Below are positions 35,815-43,774 of a stretch of 47,985 nucleotides of DNA, one piece after another. The DNA is from Gammaproteobacteria bacterium (lineage in GTDB: Bacteria > Pseudomonadota > Gammaproteobacteria > Steroidobacterales > Foliamicaceae): NCBI GenBank assembly GCA_026707445.1, contig JAPOWV010000078.1, positions 1 to 47,985 on the forward strand, read 5' to 3'. Numbering within the stretch: the stretch's first letter is position 1; each line of letters begins with the position of its first letter. Made by a program: the position numbers and the translations under genes. Under the pieces are notes generated by a model. The model had not been told where the DNA came from. It was given only the letters and a program-made list of their open reading frames with translations, and made no database searches.

Positions 35815-37848
35815 ATGACCCATCCATCCACCGCCTCCATCCGCAACATCGTTTTCCTCGGCCATTCCGGCGCCGGCAAGACCGTGCTGGCCGAGAAGCT
35901 GCTGGAGGCTTCCGGTGCGATCAAGACGGCGGGCAGCATCGAACGCGGCACCACGGTGTGTGACTACCGCCCCGAAGAAAAACGCCTGCAGTATTCGGCC
36001 GATGTCGCGCTCTGCCACTTTGAACATGACGGCGCCCGCGTCAATCTGATCGACACGCCGGGCTCGGCGGACTTCGCGGGGCGCGCGCTGGGCGTGCTGC
36101 CCGCCGCAGAGACTGCCATGGTGGTCATCAACGCCGCCGCCGGCATCGAACTGATGACCCGCAGGGCGATGGACGCGGCCGGAGAGATGAAGCTGGCCCG
36201 GTTCATCGTGGTCAGCCATATCGACAGCGAGACTGCCGACCTGCCTGGATTGATGGAGCAGATCCGCGAGAGCTTCGGGCGCGAGTGCATCCCGCTGAAC
36301 CTGCCCGCCGACAACGCCGCGCGTGTCGCCGACTGCTATTTCAATCCGGAAGACGCGGACACCGACTTCGATTCGGTCGCCGGGGCGCACACCGCCATCG
36401 TCGACCAGGTCGTGGAACTGGACGACGACCTGATGGAGCTGTACCTGGAAGAGGGCGAGGACATGAACCCGGAGCAGCTGCACGGCGCGTTCGAACGCGC
36501 GCTGCGCCGCGGCCACCTGGTGCCCGTGTGTTTCGTCTCCGCCGCCACCGGGTCCGGCATCAACCAGCTGCTCAACGCGATGAACCTGCTTGCGCCGTCG
36601 CCGCGCGAGGGCAATCCGCCAGCCTGCTCGCTGAACGGCGAGGCGGTCACGCTGAAGGCGGACAAGGACGCGGACGCGGTGGCGCTGCTGTTCAAGATCA
36701 ACGTCGATCCGTACGTCGGCAAGATGGGCGTATTCCGCGTCTTTCAGGGCCAGGTGAACGTTGGCGATTCGCTTTACCTCGACGACCAGCGCAAGGCGAT
36801 CAAGGCGGCGCACCTCTACGCGCTTCAGGGCGCCGAGTCGCATGAAGTGCCGTCGGTCGGCCCCGGCGGCATTGCCGCGCTGTCGAAGATCAACGAACTC
36901 TCGTACGGGGGCGTCCTGCACGCGGAACATGCGCATGACCGGCTCGAATTCGCGGACGCGCCGCTGCCGGCGCCGATGCACGGCGTCGTGCTGGAACTGA
37001 CCCGGCGCGGCGACGAGAAGAAACTGTCCGACGCGCTGGCCAAGCTGACGGCCGAGGACCCCAGCCTGCTGCTGGAGTTCGATTCGCAGGCCAACGAGAC
37101 CGTGCTGCGCGGCATGGGTGAACTGCACCTGCGCGTCATCCTCGACCGCATGGCCGAGGAGTTCAACCTCGAGGTGGAGACCCGCCAGCCGCGCATCGCC
37201 TACCGGGAGACCGTGACGCGAAAGGCCGAGGGGCATCACCGCCACAAGAAGCAGACCGGCGGCGCGGGCCAGTTCGGAGAAGTGTTCCTGAACATCGAGC
37301 CGTTGCCGCGCGGGGGCGGCTTCGAGTTCGTCGACAAGGTGGTGGGCGGCGTGATCCCGTCGCAGTTCATGCCGGCGGTCGAGAAGGGCGTGCGCCAGGT
37401 GCTGCTGGAAGGGGCGGTGGCCGGCTACCCGCTGCAGGACATTCGCGTGACCGTGTACGACGGCAAGCACCATCCGGTCGATTCCAAGGAAGTCGCCTTC
37501 GTAGCCGCCGGCAAGAAGGCCTTCCTGAACGCGATCGGCAAGGCCCGGCCCATCGTGCTGGAGCCGATCGCGAAGATCGAGGTCACCACGCCCGGCCAGC
37601 ACATGGGCGACATCGCCGGCCACCTGTCCGGCTCGCGCGGCCGCATCAGCGGCAACAACTCCGTCCCGGGCAACCAGGTGGTCATCTCCGCCGAGGCGCC
37701 GATCGGCGAGCTCGGCGACTTCCAGACCCGGCTCAAGTCAATGACCGGAGGCGAGGGCGCCTACACGATGGAATTCGACCACTACGCCACCGCCCCTCCC
37801 CCGATCCAGAAGGCCCTCGAACAAGCCTTCAAACCCAGCGACGACTAA
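35815..37848 (+). CDS. EF-G-like translational GTPase, altered G motifs
   Basis: Paralogue of elongation factor G, 677 aa, with the full five-domain layout (C-terminal domain IV begins near RIAYRETVTRKAEG). The GTPase motifs depart from EF-G: G1 is GHSGAGKT (AHIDAGKT in EF-G), G3 is DTPGSADF where DTPGHVDF carries the catalytic His, and G4 is SHID in place of NKMD. These changes resemble the FusA2-type EF-G paralogues. It may act in stress or ribosome rescue, or hydrolyse GTP slowly. It is alone in its operon. The main fusA is not in the window. Confidence 0.88.
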   Translation: MTHPSTASIRNIVFLGHSGAGKTVLAEKLLEASGAIKTAGSIERGTTVCDYRPEEKRLQYSADVALCHFEHDGARVNLIDTPGSADFAGRALGVLPAAETAMVVINAAAGIELMTRRAMDAAGEMKLARFIVVSHIDSETADLPGLMEQIRESFGRECIPLNLPADNAARVADCYFNPEDADTDFDSVAGAHTAIVDQVVELDDDLMELYLEEGEDMNPEQLHGAFERALRRGHLVPVCFVSAATGSGINQLLNAMNLLAPSPREGNPPACSLNGEAVTLKADKDADAVALLFKINVDPYVGKMGVFRVFQGQVNVGDSLYLDDQRKAIKAAHLYALQGAESHEVPSVGPGGIAALSKINELSYGGVLHAEHAHDRLEFADAPLPAPMHGVVLELTRRGDEKKLSDALAKLTAEDPSLLLEFDSQANETVLRGMGELHLRVILDRMAEEFNLEVETRQPRIAYRETVTRKAEGHHRHKKQTGGAGQFGEVFLNIEPLPRGGGFEFVDKVVGGVIPSQFMPAVEKGVRQVLLEGAVAGYPLQDIRVTVYDGKHHPVDSKEVAFVAAGKKAFLNAIGKARPIVLEPIAKIEVTTPGQHMGDIAGHLSGSRGRISGNNSVPGNQVVISAEAPIGELGDFQTRLKSMTGGEGAYTMEFDHYATAPPPIQKALEQAFKPSDD

Positions 37849-37889
37849 CCCCGTGAGAGAGCAGTTCCCACCCTCTGCACACAAGGGGA

Positions 37890-38063
37890 ATGAGCCCCCT
37901 GGGAGTATTCACCGCGGGCATTGCCCTCACAGCGGTCCCGCCCTCCAACCCGGAAGAAAGCACGCCTAATCCAGCTACGCGGAAAGCGATGGAAGAGTTG
38001 GAACAGGGCAAGGGCAAACGTTTCGACAGCGCCGAGGAGTTGTTCGAGGACCTCGGCATATGA
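37890..38063 (+). pseudogene. RelB/DinJ-like antitoxin remnant
   Basis: A 57 aa ORF. Its C-terminal half (NPATRKAMEELEQGKGKRF, then DSAEELFEDLGI) looks like the end of RelB/DinJ-type antitoxins. The N-terminal ribbon-helix-helix is missing; residues 1-28 are unlike it. AAGGGG lies too close to the ATG for a good ribosome binding site. No RelE-type toxin follows. It is best read as a decayed antitoxin gene, though a short intact protein is possible. Confidence 0.5.
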
Positions 38064-38073
38064 AATGCTGAAA

Positions 38074-38093
38074 GCAGCCGCTTAAGCGGCTGC
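38074..38093. terminator. Perfect 20-bp palindrome between the RelB remnant and vapC
   Basis: GCAGCCGCTTAAGCGGCTGC is fully self-complementary. On the minus strand it lies just after the vapC stop and is followed by TTTCAGCATTT, so it is a fair intrinsic terminator for the toxin-antitoxin operon. On the + strand it follows the RelB-like remnant without a T-run. Confidence 0.65.
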
Positions 38094-38104
38094 CGACAAA
38101 CAAT

Positions 38105-38464
38105 CTAGGCGAAGGGAACGACGCGGGAACCGAGGATGGCAGTGTCGCGTGTAAGCAGCGGCACTTGATGCACGACGCTGGTCGCGGCAATTAACTCGTC
38201 TGCCGGGTCGCCGGTGAAATCGAGCCGGGTCGAGGTTCGCGCGATATCCAGACTGATCGGCCACTGGTGAATTCCGCTAAGCACTCGAATGACTTCCCGG
38301 TCATCGAGTTCGAGCCTGATGCGGCCCAGCTGCGTCAGCTTGGCCAGTTCCCAGAGCACAATCGCGGAAATACTCCATTCGTTTCGCTCCAGCAACTCCC
38401 TTTCGCGGGGGCGCAGTCCACCGCCGAGCGCGTGGATCAGGATGTGGGTGTCAAGATTCAGCAT
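38105..38464 (-). CDS. PIN-domain toxin (VapC family)
   Basis: Ribonuclease toxin of 119 aa. The PIN-domain acidic residues are in place: Asp5 (LNLDTHILI), Glu39 (LWELAKL), Asp86/Asp89 (GDPADELIAATS) and Asp107 (LLTRDTAI). VapC toxins cut tRNA or rRNA when their antitoxin is lost. The gene starts 14 bases inside the 3' end of the upstream antitoxin gene, the normal antitoxin-first order. The palindrome just downstream probably ends the transcript. Confidence 0.88.
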   Translation of the reverse strand: MLNLDTHILIHALGGGLRPRERELLERNEWSISAIVLWELAKLTQLGRIRLELDDREVIRVLSGIHQWPISLDIARTSTRLDFTGDPADELIAATSVVHQVPLLTRDTAILGSRVVPFA

Positions 38465-38675
38465 TGGCCTGCCAAACGGATCCGGTACTCAGCAGGTCAC
38501 CATTAACGACGATTTTTTCCTTGAGGCTTCCGATCAGCGGAGCGAACCCGCGTTCGTAGGGCACAACCCGCGCCACCGGCTTGCCGTGCTTGGTAACCAC
38601 GAGGCCCTCGGGATCGAGGTGATCGAGCAGGGACAGACATTGTTGCTTGAACTTCGCCGCGCCCACGGTCTTCAT
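38451..38675 (-). CDS. Phd/YefM-family antitoxin
   Basis: A 74 aa antitoxin expected to bind its own operator and neutralise the VapC toxin. The N-terminal Phd/YefM fold is clear: VGAAKFKQQCLSLLDHL, then GLVVTKHGKPVARVVPYE. The C-terminal tail (about 45-74) would wrap the toxin. ATG 38675 fits the family; the longer open frame upstream is Arg/Pro-rich shadow. The promoter and a palindromic operator lie directly upstream (38697-38721). Confidence 0.88.
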   Translation of the reverse strand: MKTVGAAKFKQQCLSLLDHLDPEGLVVTKHGKPVARVVPYERGFAPLIGSLKEKIVVNGDLLSTGSVWQANAES

Positions 38676-38696
38676 GACATAACCCCTAAATTGAAT

Positions 38697-38721
38697 AAGT
38701 GGACACATTATATGTCCACTT
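38697..38721 (-). promoter_or_regulatory. Operator palindrome of the Phd/VapC operon
   Basis: AAGTGGACA (38697-38705) and TGTCCACTT (38713-38721) are perfect 9-bp inverted arms around a 7-base spacer. The site is 22 bases before the antitoxin ATG and covers the -10 box, the usual place for autorepression by a Phd-type antitoxin. Confidence 0.75.
38707..38712 (-). promoter_or_regulatory. Consensus -10 box (TATAAT) of the Phd/VapC operon
   Basis: On the minus strand the spacer of the operator palindrome reads TATAAT, a perfect sigma-70 -10 box 32 bases before the antitoxin start. No good -35 box lies 17 bases upstream (CAGCCC there), so the promoter may be weak or use an extended element. Confidence 0.6.
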
Positions 38722-38772
38722 TTAGACCGGGCTGGAGGAGGGAGTCGCCGGGCGTTTTGGCCGCGTTCGGCG

Positions 38773-39585
38773 TCAGGCTTTCCAGACGAGTGGGTACTGG
38801 TCGCTGTCGAGGCGGTCGCCGTCCTTGAGCAGGCTGTTGCGCAGGGCCCGGTTGGTGCCGGGGTGGCTGGAATAGATGACGTCGTCACCCGTGTACCGGA
38901 CCGTGTAGCCGCGCCGCCGGACTCGTTCGCTGGTATTGCCGCCGGCGCCGTGAAGCGTAAGCGCATGGAAGGCGTAGATGTCGCCGGGTTCGAGATCGAA
39001 GCTGACGATGTCGTAGTCGTCCCTGGCCGATTCGATATCGGGCACCGTCTCGTAGTCCGGGTTCCTCTCGTAGTCGTCGACGTCGGCGCGCCCGAAAACC
39101 TCCGGCTGATAGAACCGCCCCCAGCGATGGGAGCCGCGCACGAACTCGAGCGCGCCCGTCTCGGCGGTGGTGGGATCGAGCGCCACCCAGAACGACAGGA
39201 TCTGGTAGCCCTTGACGGACCAGTAGGGCTGGTCGTTGTGCCAGCGGGTGCGGTTGGCCGTGCCGGGTTCCTTCACGAAGAGCTGGTCGTAGAGCAGGTT
39301 GACCCTTCGGCAGTCGAGTATCTGTGCGGCGATGCGCGGAAGGGGCGATTCGAAGCAGAAGCGCCGGAAACCGTCGTGGAATTCCCAGGTGCGCAGGTTG
39401 CCGTGAAAGCGTCCCTTCCCGTCCTCCGGCTCATAGCCGTGAAAGTAGGGCGCCGGGTTCGCGATGTCGGCCTCGATGGCGTCGGCAATGACTCGCCGCC
39501 ACTCCGCGTCAACTACGCGGCGCAGGGGGATGACTCCATCCGCGTGAAAGGCTTCGATTTCCTTGGGGCTCAGTTTCATTCTCAT
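38773..39585 (-). CDS. Phytanoyl-CoA dioxygenase (PhyH) family protein
   Basis: Fe(II)/2-oxoglutarate-dependent oxygenase of 270 aa. The metal triad is visible: His116 and Asp118 in RWHNDQPYW and His212 in LTLHGAGGN; an Arg in RRRGYTVR should bind 2-oxoglutarate. SFWVALDPTTAETGALEFV and RGSHRW are typical. Relatives hydroxylate lipids, amino acids or phosphonates; the substrate here is unknown. It begins on the last base of the PhoD-like gene's stop (TAATG), so it is translated with it as the final gene of the sugar-acid cluster. Confidence 0.88.
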   Translation of the reverse strand: MRMKLSPKEIEAFHADGVIPLRRVVDAEWRRVIADAIEADIANPAPYFHGYEPEDGKGRFHGNLRTWEFHDGFRRFCFESPLPRIAAQILDCRRVNLLYDQLFVKEPGTANRTRWHNDQPYWSVKGYQILSFWVALDPTTAETGALEFVRGSHRWGRFYQPEVFGRADVDDYERNPDYETVPDIESARDDYDIVSFDLEPGDIYAFHALTLHGAGGNTSERVRRRGYTVRYTGDDVIYSSHPGTNRALRNSLLKDGDRLDSDQYPLVWKA

Positions 39586-41168
39586 TACCCGCGATTCAGT
39601 CGTATCTCCGAAAGGGGCTCAAGCGTGTCGATGGCTTCAATTCCCAGAGCACGGTCCCATGCGAACTGCCTGACCGTCAATCCCTCGGGATCGATATCCA
39701 GGATCGTGAAACCGTTTCTTTCCACGGGCTCCAGGTTTTCGTCGATCGTCATATCAATTGGCGGCGACGCGCCGACTCCGCGGGCGGAGCTGGGCCAGCC
39801 GTTCCCCGTGCCGATCGAACCGGAGAGAAAGACGTTGACGGGCGAGTCAAGGCCCATCTCGCCGCTCTCGAGTATTCGGCCGGCCGCGACCGCATGCAAA
39901 TCGCCCGACACGACCGCCGGAACCCTGGATTTCTGTCCACCGATTGCCGACAGCAGTCGCTGATGCTGACGGAACCATCCCGACTGCCAGTAGGGTTTCG
40001 GTTGTTCCACGCCCAGGCTGCCGTCGTCCTGAAGGACATCCGGATACCACTCGCCCCACTTGCCCGCCGTCCAGCCGAAAGGAGTGGATGGAACGTGCAC
40101 GAGGTGGCGAACGGCCGTCTCGTCCCGGGTGCGGGCCGTGATCCAGCGTTCGGCGTCCTCTTCGACGAATCTTGCCGACGGTCCCGCAAGGGAAATGAAC
40201 CGACGGCAGTCGTACAGGAGGAACTCCGCCAACCGTCCCCAGCGACAGGATCCGTACGATTCGCTGATGCCGTCGGCATGCGAACCGGCGAGATGGACCG
40301 GGCGCTCGGGATCGGGCAGGAATTCCGGGAAATACAGGCTCTGCTGCGCCCGTCCCAGACGGGCGCTGAAGTTGCCGGGCGGAAAGGTCACGTATTCGTC
40401 CGTTCCCTCGTCGTTCTCGAAGTAATCGTGGTCATCCTGGGTCAGGATGAGCGGAATCGAGCGAAAGTCCGTTCCGTAAAGGCTCGCGATCTGTTCGTCC
40501 AGGCACCGCGTCAGCACACTCTCGTTGTTCGATCCGAACAGCGGCCTGTCGCGGTCGAACTTGCCGTACCGGCCGTAGATCCGCTCGCGGTTCGCCGCGT
40601 GCTGCCCGCCGCGCTTGCGGGGCGAAATCCACTGGTCGAAGTAGGTTTGATCGCCGACGCCGATCGCGATATCGGGCCTGAAGTCCAGCGCCCGGCGCAG
40701 CAGTCTCCGGCGGGTGGAGACCGGCAGGAACCGCCATTCGCCGTTCAGCCATTGCGCGTTGTCCGGACCGCCCGCGCAGGTGTACATCAGCACACGCAAG
40801 TGCTCCTTCGACGCATTCAGGGCAGGCGCCGTTCGCAGCGGCCAGCTTTCCGCTAACGGCTCTCCCCCGGCGGATTGCAGCAGCAACTCGTACTCCGTGT
40901 CGCTCTCGAGCCCCGAGGCATGGAACGACCAGAAGCGACCCTGGGTGTCGCGCCGCCGGCCCGGAAATGCCGAAGCGCCGATCTTCAATTGCGGCCCGGC
41001 CTGCGGTTCGGCAAACGACGCCTTGATCCGAATGCTGTCGTGGTTCGACAGCGGAATCAGGTGCCTGATCCGGCCTTCTGACCATTGCGAATTCGCACCC
41101 GCCGGCATCCCGACCAATGCGGACGCGGAGAACAGGCCCGCCTGGTAAAGAAATTCCCTGCGGTCCAC
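39585..41168 (-). CDS. Tat-exported PhoD-like alkaline phosphatase/phosphodiesterase
   Basis: Exported metallophosphatase of 527 aa. MDRREFLYQAGLFSASALVG is a twin-arginine signal. The PhoD-type metal motifs occur in order: GVGDQTYFD, LTQDDHDYFEND, and VVSGDLHAVAAGRI. A beta-sandwich N-terminal domain (about 30-130) precedes the catalytic domain, as in PhoD. The enzyme would work in the periplasm on phosphoesters or diesters. It follows otnC by one base and is coupled to the PhyH gene, which suggests it prepares a substrate for import. Confidence 0.82.
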   Translation of the reverse strand: MDRREFLYQAGLFSASALVGMPAGANSQWSEGRIRHLIPLSNHDSIRIKASFAEPQAGPQLKIGASAFPGRRRDTQGRFWSFHASGLESDTEYELLLQSAGGEPLAESWPLRTAPALNASKEHLRVLMYTCAGGPDNAQWLNGEWRFLPVSTRRRLLRRALDFRPDIAIGVGDQTYFDQWISPRKRGGQHAANRERIYGRYGKFDRDRPLFGSNNESVLTRCLDEQIASLYGTDFRSIPLILTQDDHDYFENDEGTDEYVTFPPGNFSARLGRAQQSLYFPEFLPDPERPVHLAGSHADGISESYGSCRWGRLAEFLLYDCRRFISLAGPSARFVEEDAERWITARTRDETAVRHLVHVPSTPFGWTAGKWGEWYPDVLQDDGSLGVEQPKPYWQSGWFRQHQRLLSAIGGQKSRVPAVVSGDLHAVAAGRILESGEMGLDSPVNVFLSGSIGTGNGWPSSARGVGASPPIDMTIDENLEPVERNGFTILDIDPEGLTVRQFAWDRALGIEAIDTLEPLSEIRLNRG

Positions 41169-41169
41169 G

Positions 41170-41805
41170 CTACTTCCCCGACTTCAGCAGAGTCTGCCGA
41201 TAGTCCTCGGGAATGAACTCGACGTCTTCGTTGCGCAGGAGAAAAGCCAGCTTCGCGCTCTCTTCCACCTCCTCGATGCCGAACACGGCGGCCCGCAGCG
41301 ACCGGGCGGCGACGACCGGGCCGTGATTGGCGATGATGATCCCGGAATGGGTCCGGGCCTTGTCTTCGATGACCGGGCCCAGCGCTTCATCCCCGGGCGG
41401 GAAGAAGGGTACTTTGGCCACCCGGCCGACCTTCATCAGCACGTAGGGAGTGATCGGCGGAAGCATGTCTTCGGTATCCAGACCGCGAAGACAGGACAGG
41501 CACACGGAGTAGGTTGAATGCAGGTGCGCGACGGCCCGCCTGTCCGCGTTCGCGCGGTACATGGCAATGTGCAGGAATCCCTCCTTGGTCGGCTTGTCGC
41601 CGTCGATCCAGTTGCCTTCGGAATCGAGCCGCGACAGCCTGGCCGGGTCGAGAAAGCCCAGGCTGGTGTCGGTGGGCGTCACCAGGTACCCGCCGTCGTC
41701 GAGGCGCGCGGACAGGTTTCCCGTGCTGCCGGACGTCAGCCCGCGCTCGAAAAGCGAACGGCCGAGCCGGGCGATTTCGTCCCGCAGCCTGTTTTCAGCA
41801 TTCAT
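41170..41805 (-). CDS. otnC: 3-oxo-tetronate 4-phosphate decarboxylase (class II aldolase family)
   Basis: OtnC decarboxylates 3-oxo-tetronate 4-phosphate to dihydroxyacetone phosphate. The 211 aa protein has the class II aldolase pattern: TSGSTGNLSAR near the N-terminus, the zinc-binding HLHSTYS, and ANHGPVV with the third His. YRANADRRAVAHLHSTYS is typical of this subgroup. Its position directly behind otnK (four bases apart) supports the assignment over a fuculose-phosphate aldolase. Confidence 0.85.
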   Translation of the reverse strand: MNAENRLRDEIARLGRSLFERGLTSGSTGNLSARLDDGGYLVTPTDTSLGFLDPARLSRLDSEGNWIDGDKPTKEGFLHIAMYRANADRRAVAHLHSTYSVCLSCLRGLDTEDMLPPITPYVLMKVGRVAKVPFFPPGDEALGPVIEDKARTHSGIIIANHGPVVAARSLRAAVFGIEEVEESAKLAFLLRNEDVEFIPEDYRQTLLKSGK

Positions 41806-41809
41806 GACT

Positions 41810-43084
41810 CTATTGTCCGGCCATTACGGTCAGGGCCTTCTCGAAAAAGTCCGGCGCCCCGAAATTGCCCGACTTCAGCGCAATCGCATAGGCATCGCTT
41901 GCATCCGGCGAGTAAAGGGCCGGCACGCCGGGGTCGATTTCCAGACCTACCGCGAGCCGCGCCGGGGCCAGTGCGTCGATCACCGCTCCCGATGTCTCGC
42001 CCCCGGCCACCACGATGCGTTCGAAGCCTGCCTGCCTCAGCATAACCGCCGTGCTTCCGAACAATTCGTCCAGCCGCGCGGCGATTCTTTCGACGCCGTA
42101 CCGTTTCTGGAGCCGGGAGACGCCCTCCGGCGCGTCGCTCGAGTAGGCCAGCGGCGACTTGCCGCGATATTGCTCGAGCGATGCAAAAAGCTCGGCAGCC
42201 GTATACCGGCCCTCCATCACGGCCGCAACGTCAATGGCGATGGATGGGTGTTTCCCGGCATGGATTTCAACCTGCGTCCGCGTGGCGTTCGAGCAGCTTC
42301 CGGCCAGCACGACGCCCGGTCCATCGACCGCCCCCGCGGCGTCCATGGCCCCCGGGCTGCGGGCGCTTGCCGGAAAGTTGCGGGGCAGGGCGGCCGCCAA
42401 GGCGGAGCCTCCCGTGACCAGGGGCGAGTGCTTGACGGCATCGCCAAGTATCGCGAGATCACCGTCTTCGACTGCGTCGGCGATGACCAGCACACTGCCG
42501 GATTCGGCGCATTCGTCCAGGGCCCGCGACACCTCCGCCGGTCCCTTGCGAATGCTGTCCAGAGGCACATGGCCCACCGGCGCCTGCGTCTGGTTGCGAA
42601 GCCAGCGTCGAATGTCCGGGTCCGTCATCGGGTTGAGCGGGTGGTTTTCCATTCCGGACTCATTGAGAAGCCGGTCATGGACGAACAGGTGGCCCTGATA
42701 GACCGTGCGGCCGTTCTCGGGAAAAGCGGGGCAGGCCACGACGCCCCTGACGCCCAGGGCATCGGCGAGCGCTTCGGCGACCGGGCCGATATTGCCCTGG
42801 GGCGTGGAATCGAAGGTGGAGCAGTATTTGAAGAAAATCTGGCTCGCGCCCTGTGACAGAAGCCATTCGAGGGCCCGCAACGATTCGCTGACCGCATGGC
42901 CCGCCGGTATCGATCGGCTCTTCAATGCAACGACGCCGGCGTCGACTGCCCGGGTATCGGCGCCTTCCGGCACACCCAGATAAATCGTCGCCGCCAGTCC
43001 GTCGTCGCCGGCCATGCCGCGCGAGATGGCGTTGGCGATATCGCTGGCGCCGGTGAAATCGTCGGCGATGACTCCGAGCAACAT
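41810..43084 (-). CDS. otnK: 3-oxo-tetronate kinase (DUF1537 family)
   Basis: OtnK phosphorylates 3-oxo-tetronate at C4. ATG 43084 gives 424 aa beginning MLLGVIADDFTGASDIANAI, the DUF1537 signature with the catalytic Asp residues. FFKYCSTFDSTPQGNIGPV and the C-terminal nucleotide site VAGGETSGAVIDAL are conserved. D-threonate kinase (DtnK) is in the same family, but the otnC partner favours OtnK. It is 11 bases after the racemase-family gene. Confidence 0.87.
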   Translation of the reverse strand: MLLGVIADDFTGASDIANAISRGMAGDDGLAATIYLGVPEGADTRAVDAGVVALKSRSIPAGHAVSESLRALEWLLSQGASQIFFKYCSTFDSTPQGNIGPVAEALADALGVRGVVACPAFPENGRTVYQGHLFVHDRLLNESGMENHPLNPMTDPDIRRWLRNQTQAPVGHVPLDSIRKGPAEVSRALDECAESGSVLVIADAVEDGDLAILGDAVKHSPLVTGGSALAAALPRNFPASARSPGAMDAAGAVDGPGVVLAGSCSNATRTQVEIHAGKHPSIAIDVAAVMEGRYTAAELFASLEQYRGKSPLAYSSDAPEGVSRLQKRYGVERIAARLDELFGSTAVMLRQAGFERIVVAGGETSGAVIDALAPARLAVGLEIDPGVPALYSPDASDAYAIALKSGNFGAPDFFEKALTVMAGQ

Positions 43085-43095
43085 ACCGCGGCGCC

Positions 43096-43758
43096 TCAGT
43101 CCCCGTGAAAGAGACCGCGAAGCTGCCCGACGGCCGCGTCCGGGCTGGTGAACACCGGGACGCTGGTGGCGCGCCCGCAATCCGCGTTCGCACAGGCCAT
43201 CGAGAATTGCCCCAGCATGACGGCGTCGGCGCCCGATACCTGTCCGGCCGCGTCCGCAATCAATGAGTTGTGCGTCGTCTCGTCGCCGCGCCGCAAGGCG
43301 TCGAGCGCACCGGGAACGTACACGGTCGTCAGGCGCGCCGAGGGCTGCGCGCGGTCCGCCATTTTCCCGAACTCGGCGGCCATGGCGGGACCCGCCGGCT
43401 CGAACGTGACGAGAAGCACCAGTTCGTCACCGCAGTCCAGCGCGGTGCGAAACATCGCTTCGTTCGGCTTGAGGACCGGAATGGGAATTTGCCGCGCCGC
43501 AGCGTCGATCGCTTCACCAAACGCCGAACACGCGAAGAGTACCGCCTCGGCGCCGCAATCGGCGGCATAAGCCGCGAGCTTGTGAATTCTCCGGCGAAGA
43601 TCGTCCGTCAGCCGCGGCTGGCGCTGCCGGTCCCGCGACAGGCCGTCGTCGAGGATCTGGGTGAGCTCGGCGCCGCTCCAGTTCCGGTCAAACGCATCGG
43701 CAACGGGCGCCATCGACGCTTCGGTCGCGTGAATGACGGTGATTCGCCGAGGGTCCAT
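43096..43758 (-). CDS. Aspartate/glutamate racemase-superfamily protein
   Basis: A 220 aa protein with the pseudo-symmetric racemase fold. The two catalytic cysteines are probably Cys77 (LFACSAFGEAID) and Cys189 (GQFSMACANADC). Members include hydantoin racemase, maleate isomerase and arylmalonate decarboxylase. ATG 43758 is 16 bases after the upstream dehydrogenase gene. In known tetronate operons an isomerase (OtnI) moves the keto group from C2 to C3; no OtnI-like gene is in the window, so this protein is a candidate for an equivalent step. Confidence 0.75.
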   Translation of the reverse strand: MDPRRITVIHATEASMAPVADAFDRNWSGAELTQILDDGLSRDRQRQPRLTDDLRRRIHKLAAYAADCGAEAVLFACSAFGEAIDAAARQIPIPVLKPNEAMFRTALDCGDELVLLVTFEPAGPAMAAEFGKMADRAQPSARLTTVYVPGALDALRRGDETTHNSLIADAAGQVSGADAVMLGQFSMACANADCGRATSVPVFTSPDAAVGQLRGLFHGD

Positions 43759-43774
43759 GGTGCGGCACGCTGCC

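Noticed and set aside
37861..37892. Weak inverted repeat after the EF-G-like gene as a terminator
   Set aside because: Only about five pairs with a long loop and no T-run.
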